Assembly (NCBI GenBank): GCA_014378485.1
Contig: JACMNO010000070.1
Span: 1 to 64,000, forward strand
DNA from: Bacteroidia bacterium
Lineage (GTDB): Bacteria > Bacteroidota > Bacteroidia > B-17B0 > Aurantibacillaceae
Reading direction: 5' to 3'
Length of the DNA: 64,000 nt
Below the pieces are notes generated by a model. It was not told where the DNA came from, made no database searches, and worked only from the letters and a program-made list of their open reading frames with translations. The translations under genes and the position numbers were made by a program. Numbering within the stretch: position 1 is the first letter of the stretch; each line of letters opens with the position of its first letter. This document shows positions 34,865 to 44,772 of this stretch, in pieces.

Positions 34865-36829
34865 ATGAAATTGTACTTACCATATAGCGATAGTTTAACG
34901 GAATACAAACGCTTTCTGACAAGAGAAGTAAAGTGCGGTGATATTGGCATAGGTGGTAATAATCCTATTCGCTTGCAAAGCATGACAACTACTGATACCA
35001 TGGATACTAAAGCCACAGTTGCACAAAGTATCAGAATGATTGAAGCCGGTTGTGAGTTAGTGAGGATTACCGCTCCAAGTTTAAATGAAGCCAAAAACCT
35101 GGAAGTCATAAAAAAAGAATTAGTTGCCGCAGGTTACCATACGCCTTTAGTTGCTGATATTCATTTTACGCCTAACGCTGCGGAACATGCCGCCCGTATT
35201 ATTGAAAAAGTGCGGGTAAACCCGGGAAATTATGCCGATAAGAAAAAATTTGAAGAAATAGAGTATACGGATTCAGCCTATGAACAAGAGTTGGAAAGAA
35301 TCAGACAACGGTTTACTCCGCTTGTAAAGATTTGTAAAGAGTACGGCACAGCGATGCGAATCGGCACCAATCATGGTTCATTAAGCGATCGGATTTTAAG
35401 CAGATACGGAGATACGCCATTAGGGATGGTTGAATCAGCTATGGAATTTTTACGAATTTGCGAAGACCTGAATTATTACAATATTGTCATCTCCATGAAA
35501 GCCAGCAACACCTTGGTGATGGTTCAGGCGTACCGTTTGTTGGTTCAAAAAATGATGGAAACCAACAGGAATTATCCATTGCATTTAGGAGTTACTGAAG
35601 CCGGCGATGGTGAAGACGGACGCATCAAATCAGCCGTTGGAATTGGAACTTTATTGGAAGACGGATTAGGGGATACCGTTAGGGTTTCGTTAACGGAAGA
35701 TCCTGAATTTGAAATACCGGTTGCGAAAGCTTTAGTGGAAAGATATAGTGCTGAGAAATTAAATAGGCATGAAACAATCGAGCCATTGAAAACCGATAAT
35801 GGCAAAATACAATTATCATACAACCCATATGAATACCTAAGACGGGAATCTATTGCTGTTTTAAACATTGGAGGATCTAACGTTCCGCGTGTTATAGCTG
35901 ATTTCAGTTACAGGGAAACCATCAACCCGGCAACTTTTTTTCCGGTTGGTTATAACTATTCAGTTCCGCTTGATAAATGGAATATTAATGATCTCGCCTG
36001 TGATTATATTTATGCAGGAAATAATGATGTTGATTTTGAAATACCGGGAACGTTGTCAATTATTTATAATTCAGAAACATGGAAGGCTATTGAAAAACCT
36101 TTAAGACAATATCCTTTGTTCTGTGGAGAAGAATTTTTTAAAAGCGAAAAAACGCATCCTGACTTAAATTTCGTTGCATTTACAAAAGAAGTTTTAACGA
36201 AAGAATTTGCATTAAAAATTAAAGAGGTTAAAAATGTTGTATTAATTGCCGATAGTTTTAATCCGCATGCGATGCCGGAACTGAGAAGGTTATTTGTTTC
36301 ATTGGCTGAATTTGAAATTAAACTTCCTGTCATTATTAAAAGAAATTTTAAAGATGTTTCTGAGCAGGAATTTCAGTTAGGTGCATCAACAGAAGCCGGT
36401 GCATTATTTTTAGATGGATTAGGTGATGGCCTTTGGCTGAAACAACAAAACTGCACTTCACCGCAAGTAACAAACTCTACGGCTTTTGGTATACTTCAGG
36501 CAACAAGAACACGGATCAGTAAAACTGAATATATTTCATGCCCTAGTTGCGGCAGAACTTTATTTGATTTGCAGGAAACAACAGCTAAAATAAGGGAACG
36601 CACAGATCACTTAAAAGGAATAAAAATAGGAATCATGGGTTGTATTGTAAATGGTCCGGGTGAAATGGCAGATGCGGATTACGGATACGTTGGTGTTGGT
36701 GTAGGAAAAATATCTTTGTACAAAGGTAAGGAAGTGGTGAAGAAAAATGTGCCGAGTGATAATGCCGTGAATGAGCTGATAGAGCTGATTAAAGAAAACG
36801 GAGATTGGGTGGAAAAGTTTAGTGATTAA
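34865..36829 (+). CDS. ispG: 4-hydroxy-3-methylbut-2-en-1-yl diphosphate synthase, large form (IspG/GcpE)
   Basis: Makes HMBPP from MEcPP in the MEP isoprenoid pathway. It has 654 residues against about 370 in E. coli: this is the three-domain form of Bacteroidota, Chlamydiae and plants, with an extra TIM-like domain (about 300-530) between the catalytic barrel and the iron-sulfur domain. Seen: IGGNNPIRLQSMTTTDT at the N-terminus, RVNPGNYADKKKF, MRIGTNHGSLSDR, and C-terminal CPSCGRT plus GCIVNGPGE for the 4Fe-4S cluster. ATG 34865 is preferred over an upstream in-frame ATG at 34823. Confidence 0.95.
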   Translation: MKLYLPYSDSLTEYKRFLTREVKCGDIGIGGNNPIRLQSMTTTDTMDTKATVAQSIRMIEAGCELVRITAPSLNEAKNLEVIKKELVAAGYHTPLVADIHFTPNAAEHAARIIEKVRVNPGNYADKKKFEEIEYTDSAYEQELERIRQRFTPLVKICKEYGTAMRIGTNHGSLSDRILSRYGDTPLGMVESAMEFLRICEDLNYYNIVISMKASNTLVMVQAYRLLVQKMMETNRNYPLHLGVTEAGDGEDGRIKSAVGIGTLLEDGLGDTVRVSLTEDPEFEIPVAKALVERYSAEKLNRHETIEPLKTDNGKIQLSYNPYEYLRRESIAVLNIGGSNVPRVIADFSYRETINPATFFPVGYNYSVPLDKWNINDLACDYIYAGNNDVDFEIPGTLSIIYNSETWKAIEKPLRQYPLFCGEEFFKSEKTHPDLNFVAFTKEVLTKEFALKIKEVKNVVLIADSFNPHAMPELRRLFVSLAEFEIKLPVIIKRNFKDVSEQEFQLGASTEAGALFLDGLGDGLWLKQQNCTSPQVTNSTAFGILQATRTRISKTEYISCPSCGRTLFDLQETTAKIRERTDHLKGIKIGIMGCIVNGPGEMADADYGYVGVGVGKISLYKGKEVVKKNVPSDNAVNELIELIKENGDWVEKFSD

Positions 36830-36880
36830 TAAAAAGAAAAACTGAACTTAATTTTAAAATATTTACAAATTTTTTTCCTG

Positions 36881-37546
36881 TTGGCAAATTTTGTTAGCAA
36901 TGCTCAAACTAATACTCAAAAAGTAAAGGAAACATTCAGTACAAAAAATTATCAATTAACGATCGATGAAATCAATTCGATGAATTTATCTGAAATCCAT
37001 TTTGACAGTATTTTATATTTAAAAGCTTATTCGCAGATAAAACTAAACCTGCTAAAAGAAGCGAATGTTACGATATCACAACTTCAACAACTAAATCCAA
37101 ACTATTATGAACTTTATTTCTTAAAAGGCTTGCTGCTCGCTAAAAAAGAAAAGTATCCGGATGCTATTTCAAATTTTAATAAGGTCATCGATGAGAATCC
37201 CAATCATGAAAAAACATTTTATAACAGGGCATTAGCCAAAGGATTATTAGAAGATTATCCCAATGCGATTAAGGATCTTGACAAATGCATTTCAATCAAT
37301 CCTAATTATGCTATGGCCTTTTATAATAGAGCTTACTGGCAAGAAATATCTGAAAATTACAGTGCATCCATTTCAGACTATAAAAAAGCAATTGCACTTG
37401 ATCAACATTATACTGAAGCTTATCTCTCTTTGGCTTATGTGTACTCTCAGACCGGTGATAAAATAAATGCCTGCGAAACGTTACAAGCTGCAAAAGCAGA
37501 AGGGATAGAAGCTGCTAATGATTTAATACAAACATTTTGTAAGTGA
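36881..37546 (+). CDS. Exported tetratricopeptide-repeat protein
   Basis: At least five TPR-like helix pairs fill residues about 30-215, e.g. NPYDAISNFNKVIDENPNH-type and AIKDLDKCISINPNYAMA units. No ATG begins the frame. TTG at 36881 is the standard alternative start but cuts off the signal peptide: the frame stays open back to the stop at 36830-36832 and encodes a hydrophobic LNLILKYLQIFFLLANF segment ending in SNAQ, a good Sec signal. CTG 36842 or another rare codon may be the real start. The stop overlaps the next gene's GTG, so the three genes after ispG are probably translated together. Likely a periplasmic partner of the T9SS proteins that follow. Confidence 0.75.
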   Translation: MANFVSNAQTNTQKVKETFSTKNYQLTIDEINSMNLSEIHFDSILYLKAYSQIKLNLLKEANVTISQLQQLNPNYYELYFLKGLLLAKKEKYPDAISNFNKVIDENPNHEKTFYNRALAKGLLEDYPNAIKDLDKCISINPNYAMAFYNRAYWQEISENYSASISDYKKAIALDQHYTEAYLSLAYVYSQTGDKINACETLQAAKAEGIEAANDLIQTFCK

Positions 37547-38094
37547 TAAAATATTTACATACATATCTATTAATAGTTAGTGGCTTTGCAGGGCTGAATG
37601 CGCAGAACCTATATATTGAATTTTCAAAAACAGAAAAGGAATGTGAATTGGCAAAAGCTTCAGTAACAGTTATTACCGGAGCTCAGCCTTTACAATTTTT
37701 ATGGAGTAACGGAGCCGTTTCAGATGAAGTAGATGGACTGGAAGAAGGAAATTACAATGTTTATGTAAAGGATGGTCAGAATAATGATACCACTATTTAC
37801 TTCAGAGTAGAAACATTAGTGTGTGAGCCGCGTCCGGAAAATCATTTCACGCCAAATTATGATGGGTATAATGATACCTGGAGTATCAGTCGTTTGGAAA
37901 ATTTTCCGGATTTTGAATTATTTGTTTATAATCGCTGGGGACAATTAGTGCATTCGCAGCAAAATCAATACATTCCCTGGGATGGCAGGAGCGTGACGTT
38001 TCCGCTCCCTGATGCTACTTATTATTACATTTTGTATCTGGAAAAATCAAATAAGAAAAAATTTATTAAAGGCGATATCAGCATCATCAGGTAA
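37543..38094 (+). CDS. Small secreted protein with T9SS type B sorting domain (CHU_C / gliding-motility C-terminal domain)
   Basis: A 183-residue protein starting at GTG 37543, which overlaps the upstream TGA (GTGA). A signal peptide (about 1-20, ending LNAQ) is followed by a small SprB-repeat-like beta domain (about 25-90: ATVTVITGAQPLQFLWSNGAV-like, EGNYNVYVKDG). The C-terminal ~85 residues, with NHFTPNYDGYNDTWSI, LFVYNRWGQLVHS and the WDGRS block, are the gliding-motility-associated type B sorting domain. Such domains normally end proteins of more than 1000 residues; this one is almost only the domain. Its stop overlaps the next PorP/SprF gene. Confidence 0.88.
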   Translation: MIKYLHTYLLIVSGFAGLNAQNLYIEFSKTEKECELAKASVTVITGAQPLQFLWSNGAVSDEVDGLEEGNYNVYVKDGQNNDTTIYFRVETLVCEPRPENHFTPNYDGYNDTWSISRLENFPDFELFVYNRWGQLVHSQQNQYIPWDGRSVTFPLPDATYYYILYLEKSNKKKFIKGDISIIR

Positions 38095-39053
38095 TGAGTT
38101 ATTTTAAATATATATTACTGTTTTTTTCTTTGAAATTTTTTTCACAGCAAACCGGACAATACACCCAGTTTACTTTTAATAAATATGGCTACAATCCAGC
38201 CGCCGCGGGAACAAATATCAATGGAGGATTAGAAGCTATTGTTGGAATAAGAAAACAATGGGTAGGATTTGAAAATTCCCCTGCCTCAAATTTTGTAAGT
38301 GCCAATTATACTATCAAACCTGAAAGAAGTTATAAACGATGGCACAACGTGGGTGTATATATGTCGCAGGAAAAAGCCGGCATATTCCAGAGTGAAGGTT
38401 TCTATGGTTCGTATACCATTCATTTACCTATTACTAATAAATATTTTATGTCATTTGGGGTATTTGCCGGGGTAAGAAAATTTGGCATTCGCAAAGGTTT
38501 TATTTCCCCTGATGATCCAATATATGCAGTGACCTATGGCAGTTATTTTTACGCTTACCCTGATTTTATTCCTGGAATAAGACTGTATAGTAAAAAAGTA
38601 TTTTTAGATGTATCCGTTCAGCAGGTTTTAAAAACGAGGCAGGTACAAGGCAATAAACAGATTGGCAATAAATCTTTGTTAGTTCCCCAATTATATGTGT
38701 CATTCGGAAAGAAAATTATTTTAGAGAACGGCTTAACTATAGTGCCTTCAGTTAACGTTCATTCATCATTTACTAATATTCCAAGTATGGAATTAAATGT
38801 GATGGCCTATTACAGAAAAAGAGTTGGACTTGGCGCCACTATCAGGAATAAAGATTTTATTTCAGGTGTTTTTCAAATCCGGTTCTGGAAAAACGTAACT
38901 GCAGGTTTTGCATATGATTATTCGATCAACCGTATACATTCTACTGCACCAAATTCTTTGGAATTTATGATTGGTGTAACGCCAATGATGGTGACAATGG
39001 GCGCTGATAAAGGCAAACATAACGTTGCCAAATGTCCGAACTTCGATTTTTAA
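38094..39053 (+). CDS. PorP/SprF-family T9SS outer-membrane protein, second copy
   Basis: A 319-residue protein with a signal peptide (about 1-17) and the PorP/SprF N-terminal motif QTGQYTQFTFNKYGYNPAAAGT, then KQWVGFENSPASNFVS and a beta-barrel-like remainder. In Flavobacterium, SprF is needed for export or attachment of the type B cargo SprB and lies next to it; here the family member overlaps the type B cargo gene by one base (TAATG), so it is most likely its dedicated partner. It is distinct in sequence from the porP gene at 32770-33747. Confidence 0.9.
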   Translation: MSYFKYILLFFSLKFFSQQTGQYTQFTFNKYGYNPAAAGTNINGGLEAIVGIRKQWVGFENSPASNFVSANYTIKPERSYKRWHNVGVYMSQEKAGIFQSEGFYGSYTIHLPITNKYFMSFGVFAGVRKFGIRKGFISPDDPIYAVTYGSYFYAYPDFIPGIRLYSKKVFLDVSVQQVLKTRQVQGNKQIGNKSLLVPQLYVSFGKKIILENGLTIVPSVNVHSSFTNIPSMELNVMAYYRKRVGLGATIRNKDFISGVFQIRFWKNVTAGFAYDYSINRIHSTAPNSLEFMIGVTPMMVTMGADKGKHNVAKCPNFDF

Positions 39054-40488
39054 ATATACGATTCTGAACAATTCCACACATACTCATTCTTTTACATCGA
39101 TCTTTTTAAGCTATTTAAATTTTGTTCCAACCGTAGATCAAAGTGCGCTTATTGGTTTATTAAATGAATTTATTTCCACTCATAATGAGCGTGAAATTAT
39201 GGTAATCAAAGGTTACGCCGGCACAGGTAAAACCAACATGGTGGCGGCACTATCCAAAACCCTACCTTCTTTTAAATGGAAAAGTGTGTTGTTAGCACCA
39301 ACAGGGCGAGCAGCCAAAGTACTATCAACCTACTCGCAAAAACAAGCACAAACTATTCATAAAAAAATATTCAGAAAAACGCCCACGTACGATGGTGGAG
39401 TGCAATTTACTTTAGGGGAAAATTTACACCGCAATACGGTTTTTATTGTGGATGAAGCGTCTATGATCGGATTAGACAATCCGAATTCAGAATCTGTTTA
39501 TGCAAGTTTATTAGAGAGTTTATTTGAATACGTTTACTCAGGTGATAACTGTAAGTTGATATTGGTGGGTGATACCGCTCAATTACCCCCGGTAGGAAGT
39601 AATGATAGCCCTGCTCTAAATATCGATTATTTAAAAGCAGCATATCACTTAAACATAAGGCATATAGAGTTAAAACAAGTTGCACGTCAGCAGGATGCCA
39701 GCGGAATTTTATTAAATGCAACTCATTTAAGAGAATGCATTCTGAATTTTGAAAATGATTTTCCAAAGCTCCAGACTTTTTCGGATGTAGTAAGGTTAAA
39801 TGGTGAAGAACTAGAAGATGCTTTAAACAATGCCTACAGCAAATATGGTTTTAATGATGTGTTGATTGTTACCAGAAGTAACAAACGTGCAAATTTATTT
39901 AACCAGGCCGTTAGACAAAGAATTCGTTACATGGATGAAGATCTTTGCAGTGGTGACCTGATGATGGTTGTAAAAAACAACTATTTTTGGTTGGATGAAA
40001 AATCAGAAGCAGGATTTATTGCTAATGGCGATAGCTTACAAATAAAAAAAATAACAAGAAGAAGAGAATTATACGGATTCAACTTTGCTGAATGTATTGT
40101 AGAATTATGTGATTATCCAAATGCTCCCGAACTTACCTTGAATTTATTATTAGATTCGGTAAGTACCGATACTCCCGCATTAACAAAGGAACAGCAACAG
40201 CTTTTATTTGAATCAGTAATGGAGGATGTTGCGGACCAGCCAATTAAAGGTTTAAGAATGGCTTACCTGAAGAATAATCCCTATTTTAATGCCTTGCAGG
40301 TTAAATTCAATTACTCAGTTACGTGCCATAAGGCCCAGGGAGGACAATGGCCCTGTGTATTTATAGATCAGGGTTATTTAACAAAAGAGATGCTGAATGT
40401 TGAATATATCCGCTGGCTATATACGGCTTTTACAAGGGCCAGTGAAAAGGTTTACCTTATGAATTTTTCAGATGATTTTTTTGAATAG
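39025..40488 (+). CDS. RecD-like ATP-dependent DNA helicase
   Basis: A superfamily 1 helicase. Walker A is GYAGTGKT (about residues 63-70), Walker B/motif II FIVDEASMIG, motif III LVGDTAQLPPVGS, and the C-terminal UvrD_C_2 motif has CHKAQGGQWP and YTAFTRASEKVYL. Such single-chain helicases act in DNA repair or replication restart. No ATG precedes the conserved domain. The first start-like codon is TTG 39025, inside the preceding gene by 29 bp; the real start may be a later non-ATG codon near FLSYLNFVPTVDQ. The stop lies 24 bp from the convergent phospholipase-D gene. Confidence 0.85.
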   Translation: MPNVRTSIFKYTILNNSTHTHSFTSIFLSYLNFVPTVDQSALIGLLNEFISTHNEREIMVIKGYAGTGKTNMVAALSKTLPSFKWKSVLLAPTGRAAKVLSTYSQKQAQTIHKKIFRKTPTYDGGVQFTLGENLHRNTVFIVDEASMIGLDNPNSESVYASLLESLFEYVYSGDNCKLILVGDTAQLPPVGSNDSPALNIDYLKAAYHLNIRHIELKQVARQQDASGILLNATHLRECILNFENDFPKLQTFSDVVRLNGEELEDALNNAYSKYGFNDVLIVTRSNKRANLFNQAVRQRIRYMDEDLCSGDLMMVVKNNYFWLDEKSEAGFIANGDSLQIKKITRRRELYGFNFAECIVELCDYPNAPELTLNLLLDSVSTDTPALTKEQQQLLFESVMEDVADQPIKGLRMAYLKNNPYFNALQVKFNYSVTCHKAQGGQWPCVFIDQGYLTKEMLNVEYIRWLYTAFTRASEKVYLMNFSDDFFE

Positions 40489-40511
40489 TTTAGTATACTG
40501 ATGTACTAGAA

Positions 40512-42029
40512 CTATAGTTTATTTTTTGGAAAAATTCTACGTGAACCTGCTTTCCATTTTTTTCTCATTCCGGCTTCAGAATCAGGATTAAAATCTTTGG
40601 TGGTTTGCCACGAATTTTCAGGTAAAAATTCAGGATCAATATGTTTCTGTAAAACTTTTGCAAATTCAGCAGATCTCACGATCATAACGCATTCTGTGTT
40701 TAAATTTGCACTCCTCGGATCAAAATTATAAGATCCGACAACAGATATTTTATGATCAATAACCATTGTTTTTGGATGAAACCCATAAACAGATTTTCGT
40801 CCTAGTGCAGCAATACCTTCAGGTGACATGAGTTTTTCCCTGACGCTGGCATTTGGTTTAAATTCATAAATATCTATGCCGGTTTCAAGCGTTTCGTTGC
40901 GGTCTCTTCTATAGCCACTAAACGCGTTTTCGTTATCTGTTGAACATAAACTATTGGTAAGTATTCTTACCTTAACGCCTCTTTTAACAGCATCCCGCAA
41001 CATTTCTTTTCCTTCATCCATAGTAATTAGATAAGGGCTTTCAATATCGATAGAAATTTTTGCCTGTTTTAATAATGCCATTAATGTATCAGAACAAGCG
41101 CTGCCTATTCGTTCCTCCCTTTTACCATTTTTATCCGGAGCATCTGCTACAAATGAAACATTATCAGCCCATAAAAATTCAGATGAATGGTGAACAGATT
41201 TAAACTGGTTAGGGAAATCAGCTACTTTATTTCTCATTTCACCTGAAAAATTCTTTGTATTACAGGCATAACGATGGAGCTGATTAAATCGCTTTTGGTT
41301 ACTCTTCTTTTTTACTTTTCTTGTTACAAATTCATAATTTACGCACAATGTATCTTTCCAATATTGATCGAAAGATTTTTTTACGTCGGCAACTTCGTGT
41401 CCAAAAATCATAATATCACGATCACGAAAATTATAATGTTCATCATAATCAAAATAAATATCAGCAATATTTCGGCCACCGTTAATGGCAACTACGTCAT
41501 CAACTACCATAACTTTATTATGCATACGCTGATCAATTCTGTTAATCTGCCGAACAGTTTTAATAAAGCGGATATAACTCCTCTTTCCTTTCTGCACTAT
41601 TGGATTATAAACTTTGACTTCAATATTTTCATGAGAATCAAGTGCCTGTATTTCCCTGATAGCCATTTTTCTCGCTAACGCATCCAAAAGGATTCGCACT
41701 TTTACACCCCGATCTGCAGCACGAATAAGGTAATCACACATAATAAATCCGGCATTGTCTTTAGCAATTGAATAATATTGCACATTGATCGTTTTTTTTG
41801 CGTTTTCACACAACCATAACCTTGAAATAAGACTATTCCTTCCTTCTTCTAAAGTAACAACACCGGTTTTGGTTTTCAATTGAGCTTCTGATAACTCAAG
41901 CTGGGATTTTATATCCGATGTGTTTTGATTAACTGTTGTGCAGGATGAGATATCCTTTTTTAAACTCTTTGAATATTTTGAACATGATGTGATGAAAATC
42001 ACCACTAAAATTAAAAATCTGTAATACAT
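40512..42029 (-). CDS. Phospholipase-D superfamily lipoprotein (cardiolipin-synthase-like)
   Basis: From ATG 42029 the protein has 505 residues with a lipoprotein signal (FITSC, Cys17). Two HKD motifs of the PLD superfamily are present: HNKVMVVDDVVAINGGRN and HPKTMVIDHKISVVGSYNFD. These form one active site for phosphodiester transfer, e.g. cardiolipin synthesis or lipid cleavage. The lipobox places it at the periplasmic face, like ClsC/YmdC-type proteins rather than membrane-embedded ClsA. An in-frame ATG at 42059 would hide the signal and is disfavoured. It is convergent with the helicase gene and divergent from the UDP-sugar cluster. Confidence 0.87.
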   Translation of the reverse strand: MYYRFLILVVIFITSCSKYSKSLKKDISSCTTVNQNTSDIKSQLELSEAQLKTKTGVVTLEEGRNSLISRLWLCENAKKTINVQYYSIAKDNAGFIMCDYLIRAADRGVKVRILLDALARKMAIREIQALDSHENIEVKVYNPIVQKGKRSYIRFIKTVRQINRIDQRMHNKVMVVDDVVAINGGRNIADIYFDYDEHYNFRDRDIMIFGHEVADVKKSFDQYWKDTLCVNYEFVTRKVKKKSNQKRFNQLHRYACNTKNFSGEMRNKVADFPNQFKSVHHSSEFLWADNVSFVADAPDKNGKREERIGSACSDTLMALLKQAKISIDIESPYLITMDEGKEMLRDAVKRGVKVRILTNSLCSTDNENAFSGYRRDRNETLETGIDIYEFKPNASVREKLMSPEGIAALGRKSVYGFHPKTMVIDHKISVVGSYNFDPRSANLNTECVMIVRSAEFAKVLQKHIDPEFLPENSWQTTKDFNPDSEAGMRKKWKAGSRRIFPKNKL

Positions 42030-42227
42030 GCTGCAATTTAAAGTGGCTATAACAAACAATGTTACATAATTAATATTTTTTATTGTAATACTTCTTTGAG
42101 TTTATTGAGCCTAAAGATTCCCAAAATAACAATCCTTTTAAACTTATATCAATAGATATTTTTCATATATTCACAAGTATAATATATTCTAAATCGTTAT
42201 ATTCGTACGATAAAATTCCAGTTCAGA

Positions 42228-43367
42228 ATGACAACTCTTACTAAAAAAATTCAAATGGTTGACCTTAAAGGTCAATACGAAAAAATAAAAACAGAAGTTG
42301 ATGCGGGTATCCAGGAAGTAATTAATACTACTGCATTTATTAATGGTCCTGCTGTAAAAGAATTTCAGTCAGCTTTAGAGAACTATTTAAAAGTGAAGCA
42401 TGTGATTCCCTGTGCCAATGGAACAGATGCTTTGCAAATAGCGATGATGGCTCTTGATTTAAAACCTGGAGATGAAGTGATTACTGCCAGCTTTACTTAT
42501 GTTGCCACTGCTGAAGTAATTGGACTGTTAGGTCTAACTCCTGTTTTGGTAGATGTATATCCCGATACTTTTGACATCAATATTGAAGCGATTGAAAAAG
42601 CTATTACTTCAAAAACAAAAGCCATTGTCCCTGTTCATCTATTCGGCCAATGTGCCGATATGGAGCGAATCATGGCTATAGCTAAAAAACATAATTTATA
42701 TGTCATCGAAGATGTTGCGCAGGCCATTGGCGCTGATTATACATTTAGTGATGGAACTAAAACAAAGGCCGGCACAATAGGCACCATAGGATGCACTTCT
42801 TTTTTTCCGAGTAAAAACTTAGGTTGTTTTGGTGATGGCGGAGCGATTTATACCAACGATGATGCTTTAGCAAAAAAATTACGCATGGTTGCACATCACG
42901 GACAAAGTGTGCAATATGTGCATGATGTGCTGGGTGTGAATTCCCGTTTGGATACCATACAGGCAGTGGTACTAAAAGCAAAATTAAAACACCTGGATGA
43001 ATATGCAGCAGCAAGAAACAAAGCAGCAGATTATTATGATAAAGCATTTGCACAACATCCAAAATTAAAAATACCCGTTAGGGCAAAAAATTCGACGCAT
43101 GTATTTCACCAATACACATTGCAATTAAATGGGATTGACAGGACAAAATTAAGGGAACAATTAACGGAGAGAGGAATTCCGGCAATGATCTACTACCCTA
43201 TTCCATTGCACGAACAAACCGCCTATAAAAGTGATCGGTTTAAAAAAGGTGATTTCCCGGTAACAGAAAAATTATGTGCAACGGTTTTGTCATTGCCTAT
43301 GCATACTGAAATGGATGAGGAAACACTGAAATACATTACAGATAACTTATTAGAATTATTAAAATAG
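42228..43367 (+). CDS. DegT/DnrJ/EryC1/StrS-family PLP sugar aminotransferase (WbpE/WlbC-like)
   Basis: A 379-residue PLP enzyme that aminates keto-sugar nucleotides. It starts [16 protein letters not shown] after a short leader; [16 protein letters not shown], the VPVHLFGQ and EDVAQAIGA blocks and the PLP lysine in [16 protein letters not shown] are all present. The FFPSKNLG context and the N-terminal FINGP motif resemble WbpE/WlbC enzymes that make 3-amino-uronic acids. It is followed after 7 bp by ugd, so an amino-uronic acid or other UDP-sugar for surface glycans is likely; the matching oxidoreductase is not in the window. Confidence 0.88.
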   Translation: MTTLTKKIQMVDLKGQYEKIKTEVDAGIQEVINTTAFINGPAVKEFQSALENYLKVKHVIPCANGTDALQIAMMALDLKPGDEVITASFTYVATAEVIGLLGLTPVLVDVYPDTFDINIEAIEKAITSKTKAIVPVHLFGQCADMERIMAIAKKHNLYVIEDVAQAIGADYTFSDGTKTKAGTIGTIGCTSFFPSKNLGCFGDGGAIYTNDDALAKKLRMVAHHGQSVQYVHDVLGVNSRLDTIQAVVLKAKLKHLDEYAAARNKAADYYDKAFAQHPKLKIPVRAKNSTHVFHQYTLQLNGIDRTKLREQLTERGIPAMIYYPIPLHEQTAYKSDRFKKGDFPVTEKLCATVLSLPMHTEMDEETLKYITDNLLELLK

Positions 43368-43374
43368 TATAATT

Positions 43375-44697
43375 ATGAAAATTGCAATCGTAGGAACAGG
43401 ATATGTAGGATTAGTAACCGGCACTTGTTTTAGTGAGGTTGGTGTAGAAGTAATCTGTGTTGACATTGATCAAAAAAAGATCGAGAACCTGAATAATGGG
43501 ATCCTTCCAATCTATGAACCGGGTTTGGATGAAATGGTGACGCGCAACATGCAGAAAAAACGTTTAAACTTTTCAACCTCTTTGAAGGAAAGTATCCAGG
43601 ATGCGGAAGTGGTTTTTATAGCAGTTGGTACGCCGCCAGATGAAGACGGTTCAGCTGATTTAAAATATGTATTAGCTGTTGCTTCAAGTATTGGTGAGCA
43701 TATGCAACATCCCTTAGTAGTGGTAACTAAAAGTACTGTGCCGGTAAGCACTGCCGAAAAAGTTAGAAAAGCTTTGCAAACACAATTAGAGAAACGCAAT
43801 TCCAATATTGATTTTTATGTGGCTTCAAATCCGGAATTTTTAAAAGAAGGTGCTGCTATAGAAGATTTTATGAAACCCGACAGAATTGTTGTTGGTATTG
43901 ACAGCCCCGAAGCTGAGGAGGTCATGCGTAAATTATATAAACCATTTTTAATGAATGGACATCCAATCTATTTCATGGATATTCCTTCTGCGGAAATGAC
44001 CAAATATGCAGCTAACGCTATGCTGGCAACAAAAATCAGTTTCATGAACGACATCGCCAACCTGTGCGAGATTATGGGAGCTGATGTTAATATGGTACGT
44101 AAAGGTATTGGCAGCGATGCGCGGATTGGTACTAAATTTATTTATCCAGGCGTTGGTTATGGCGGAAGTTGTTTTCCGAAAGACGTAAAGGCACTCATTA
44201 AAACGGCCAAAGAAAATAAATACGATATGCGTATTTTAAATGCTGTTGAAAATGTGAATGAAAGTCAGAAAGAAGTTTTATTTGATAAAGTTAAATCACA
44301 CTTCAAAGGCAACTTAAAAGGAAAGAAATTTGCGCTTTGGGGTTTATCCTTCAAACCAAAAACGGATGATATGCGGGAAGCCCCATCATTGGTTATTATT
44401 GAGAAATTATTAAAAGCCGGTGCCAGTGTGGTTGCTTATGATCCGGTAGCTATGAATGAAGCCAAACATACTTTAGGCAACACGATCGAATACGCGATGG
44501 ATATGTATGATTCCTTAAATGAAGCGGATGCTTTGCTAATCGTAACGGAATGGCCTGAGTTCAGGGTTCCTAATTTTAGAGAACTGGAAAAACGTTTAAA
44601 ACAAAAAGTATTGTTTGACGGACGAAATATGTTTGATCCTAAGGATATGAAAAACTTAGGCTACAGCTATTACTGTATTGGTGTTAGAACAAATTAA
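43375..44697 (+). CDS. ugd: UDP-glucose 6-dehydrogenase
   Basis: A 440-residue NAD-dependent enzyme oxidising UDP-glucose to UDP-glucuronate. The N-terminal Rossmann motif is [35 protein letters not shown] follows; the catalytic cysteine is in [14 protein letters not shown]; the C-terminal UDP-binding domain has [19 protein letters not shown]. Length is standard. It lies 7 bp after the aminotransferase and 75 bp before the decarboxylase that uses its product, so the three form one UDP-sugar cluster. Confidence 0.95.
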   Translation: MKIAIVGTGYVGLVTGTCFSEVGVEVICVDIDQKKIENLNNGILPIYEPGLDEMVTRNMQKKRLNFSTSLKESIQDAEVVFIAVGTPPDEDGSADLKYVLAVASSIGEHMQHPLVVVTKSTVPVSTAEKVRKALQTQLEKRNSNIDFYVASNPEFLKEGAAIEDFMKPDRIVVGIDSPEAEEVMRKLYKPFLMNGHPIYFMDIPSAEMTKYAANAMLATKISFMNDIANLCEIMGADVNMVRKGIGSDARIGTKFIYPGVGYGGSCFPKDVKALIKTAKENKYDMRILNAVENVNESQKEVLFDKVKSHFKGNLKGKKFALWGLSFKPKTDDMREAPSLVIIEKLLKAGASVVAYDPVAMNEAKHTLGNTIEYAMDMYDSLNEADALLIVTEWPEFRVPNFRELEKRLKQKVLFDGRNMFDPKDMKNLGYSYYCIGVRTN

Positions 44698-44772
44698 TCA
44701 ATCCAAATAAACTGAAATCAATAATTATCTAAGAAATTTAAATTAAATCTTTAAGATTAAATTAAAAATAAT

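Noticed and set aside
41274-41678. Plus-strand open frame opposite the phospholipase-D gene
   Set aside because: Antisense to both the HKD region and its linker; biased, hydrophobic composition from reading AT-rich codons backwards.
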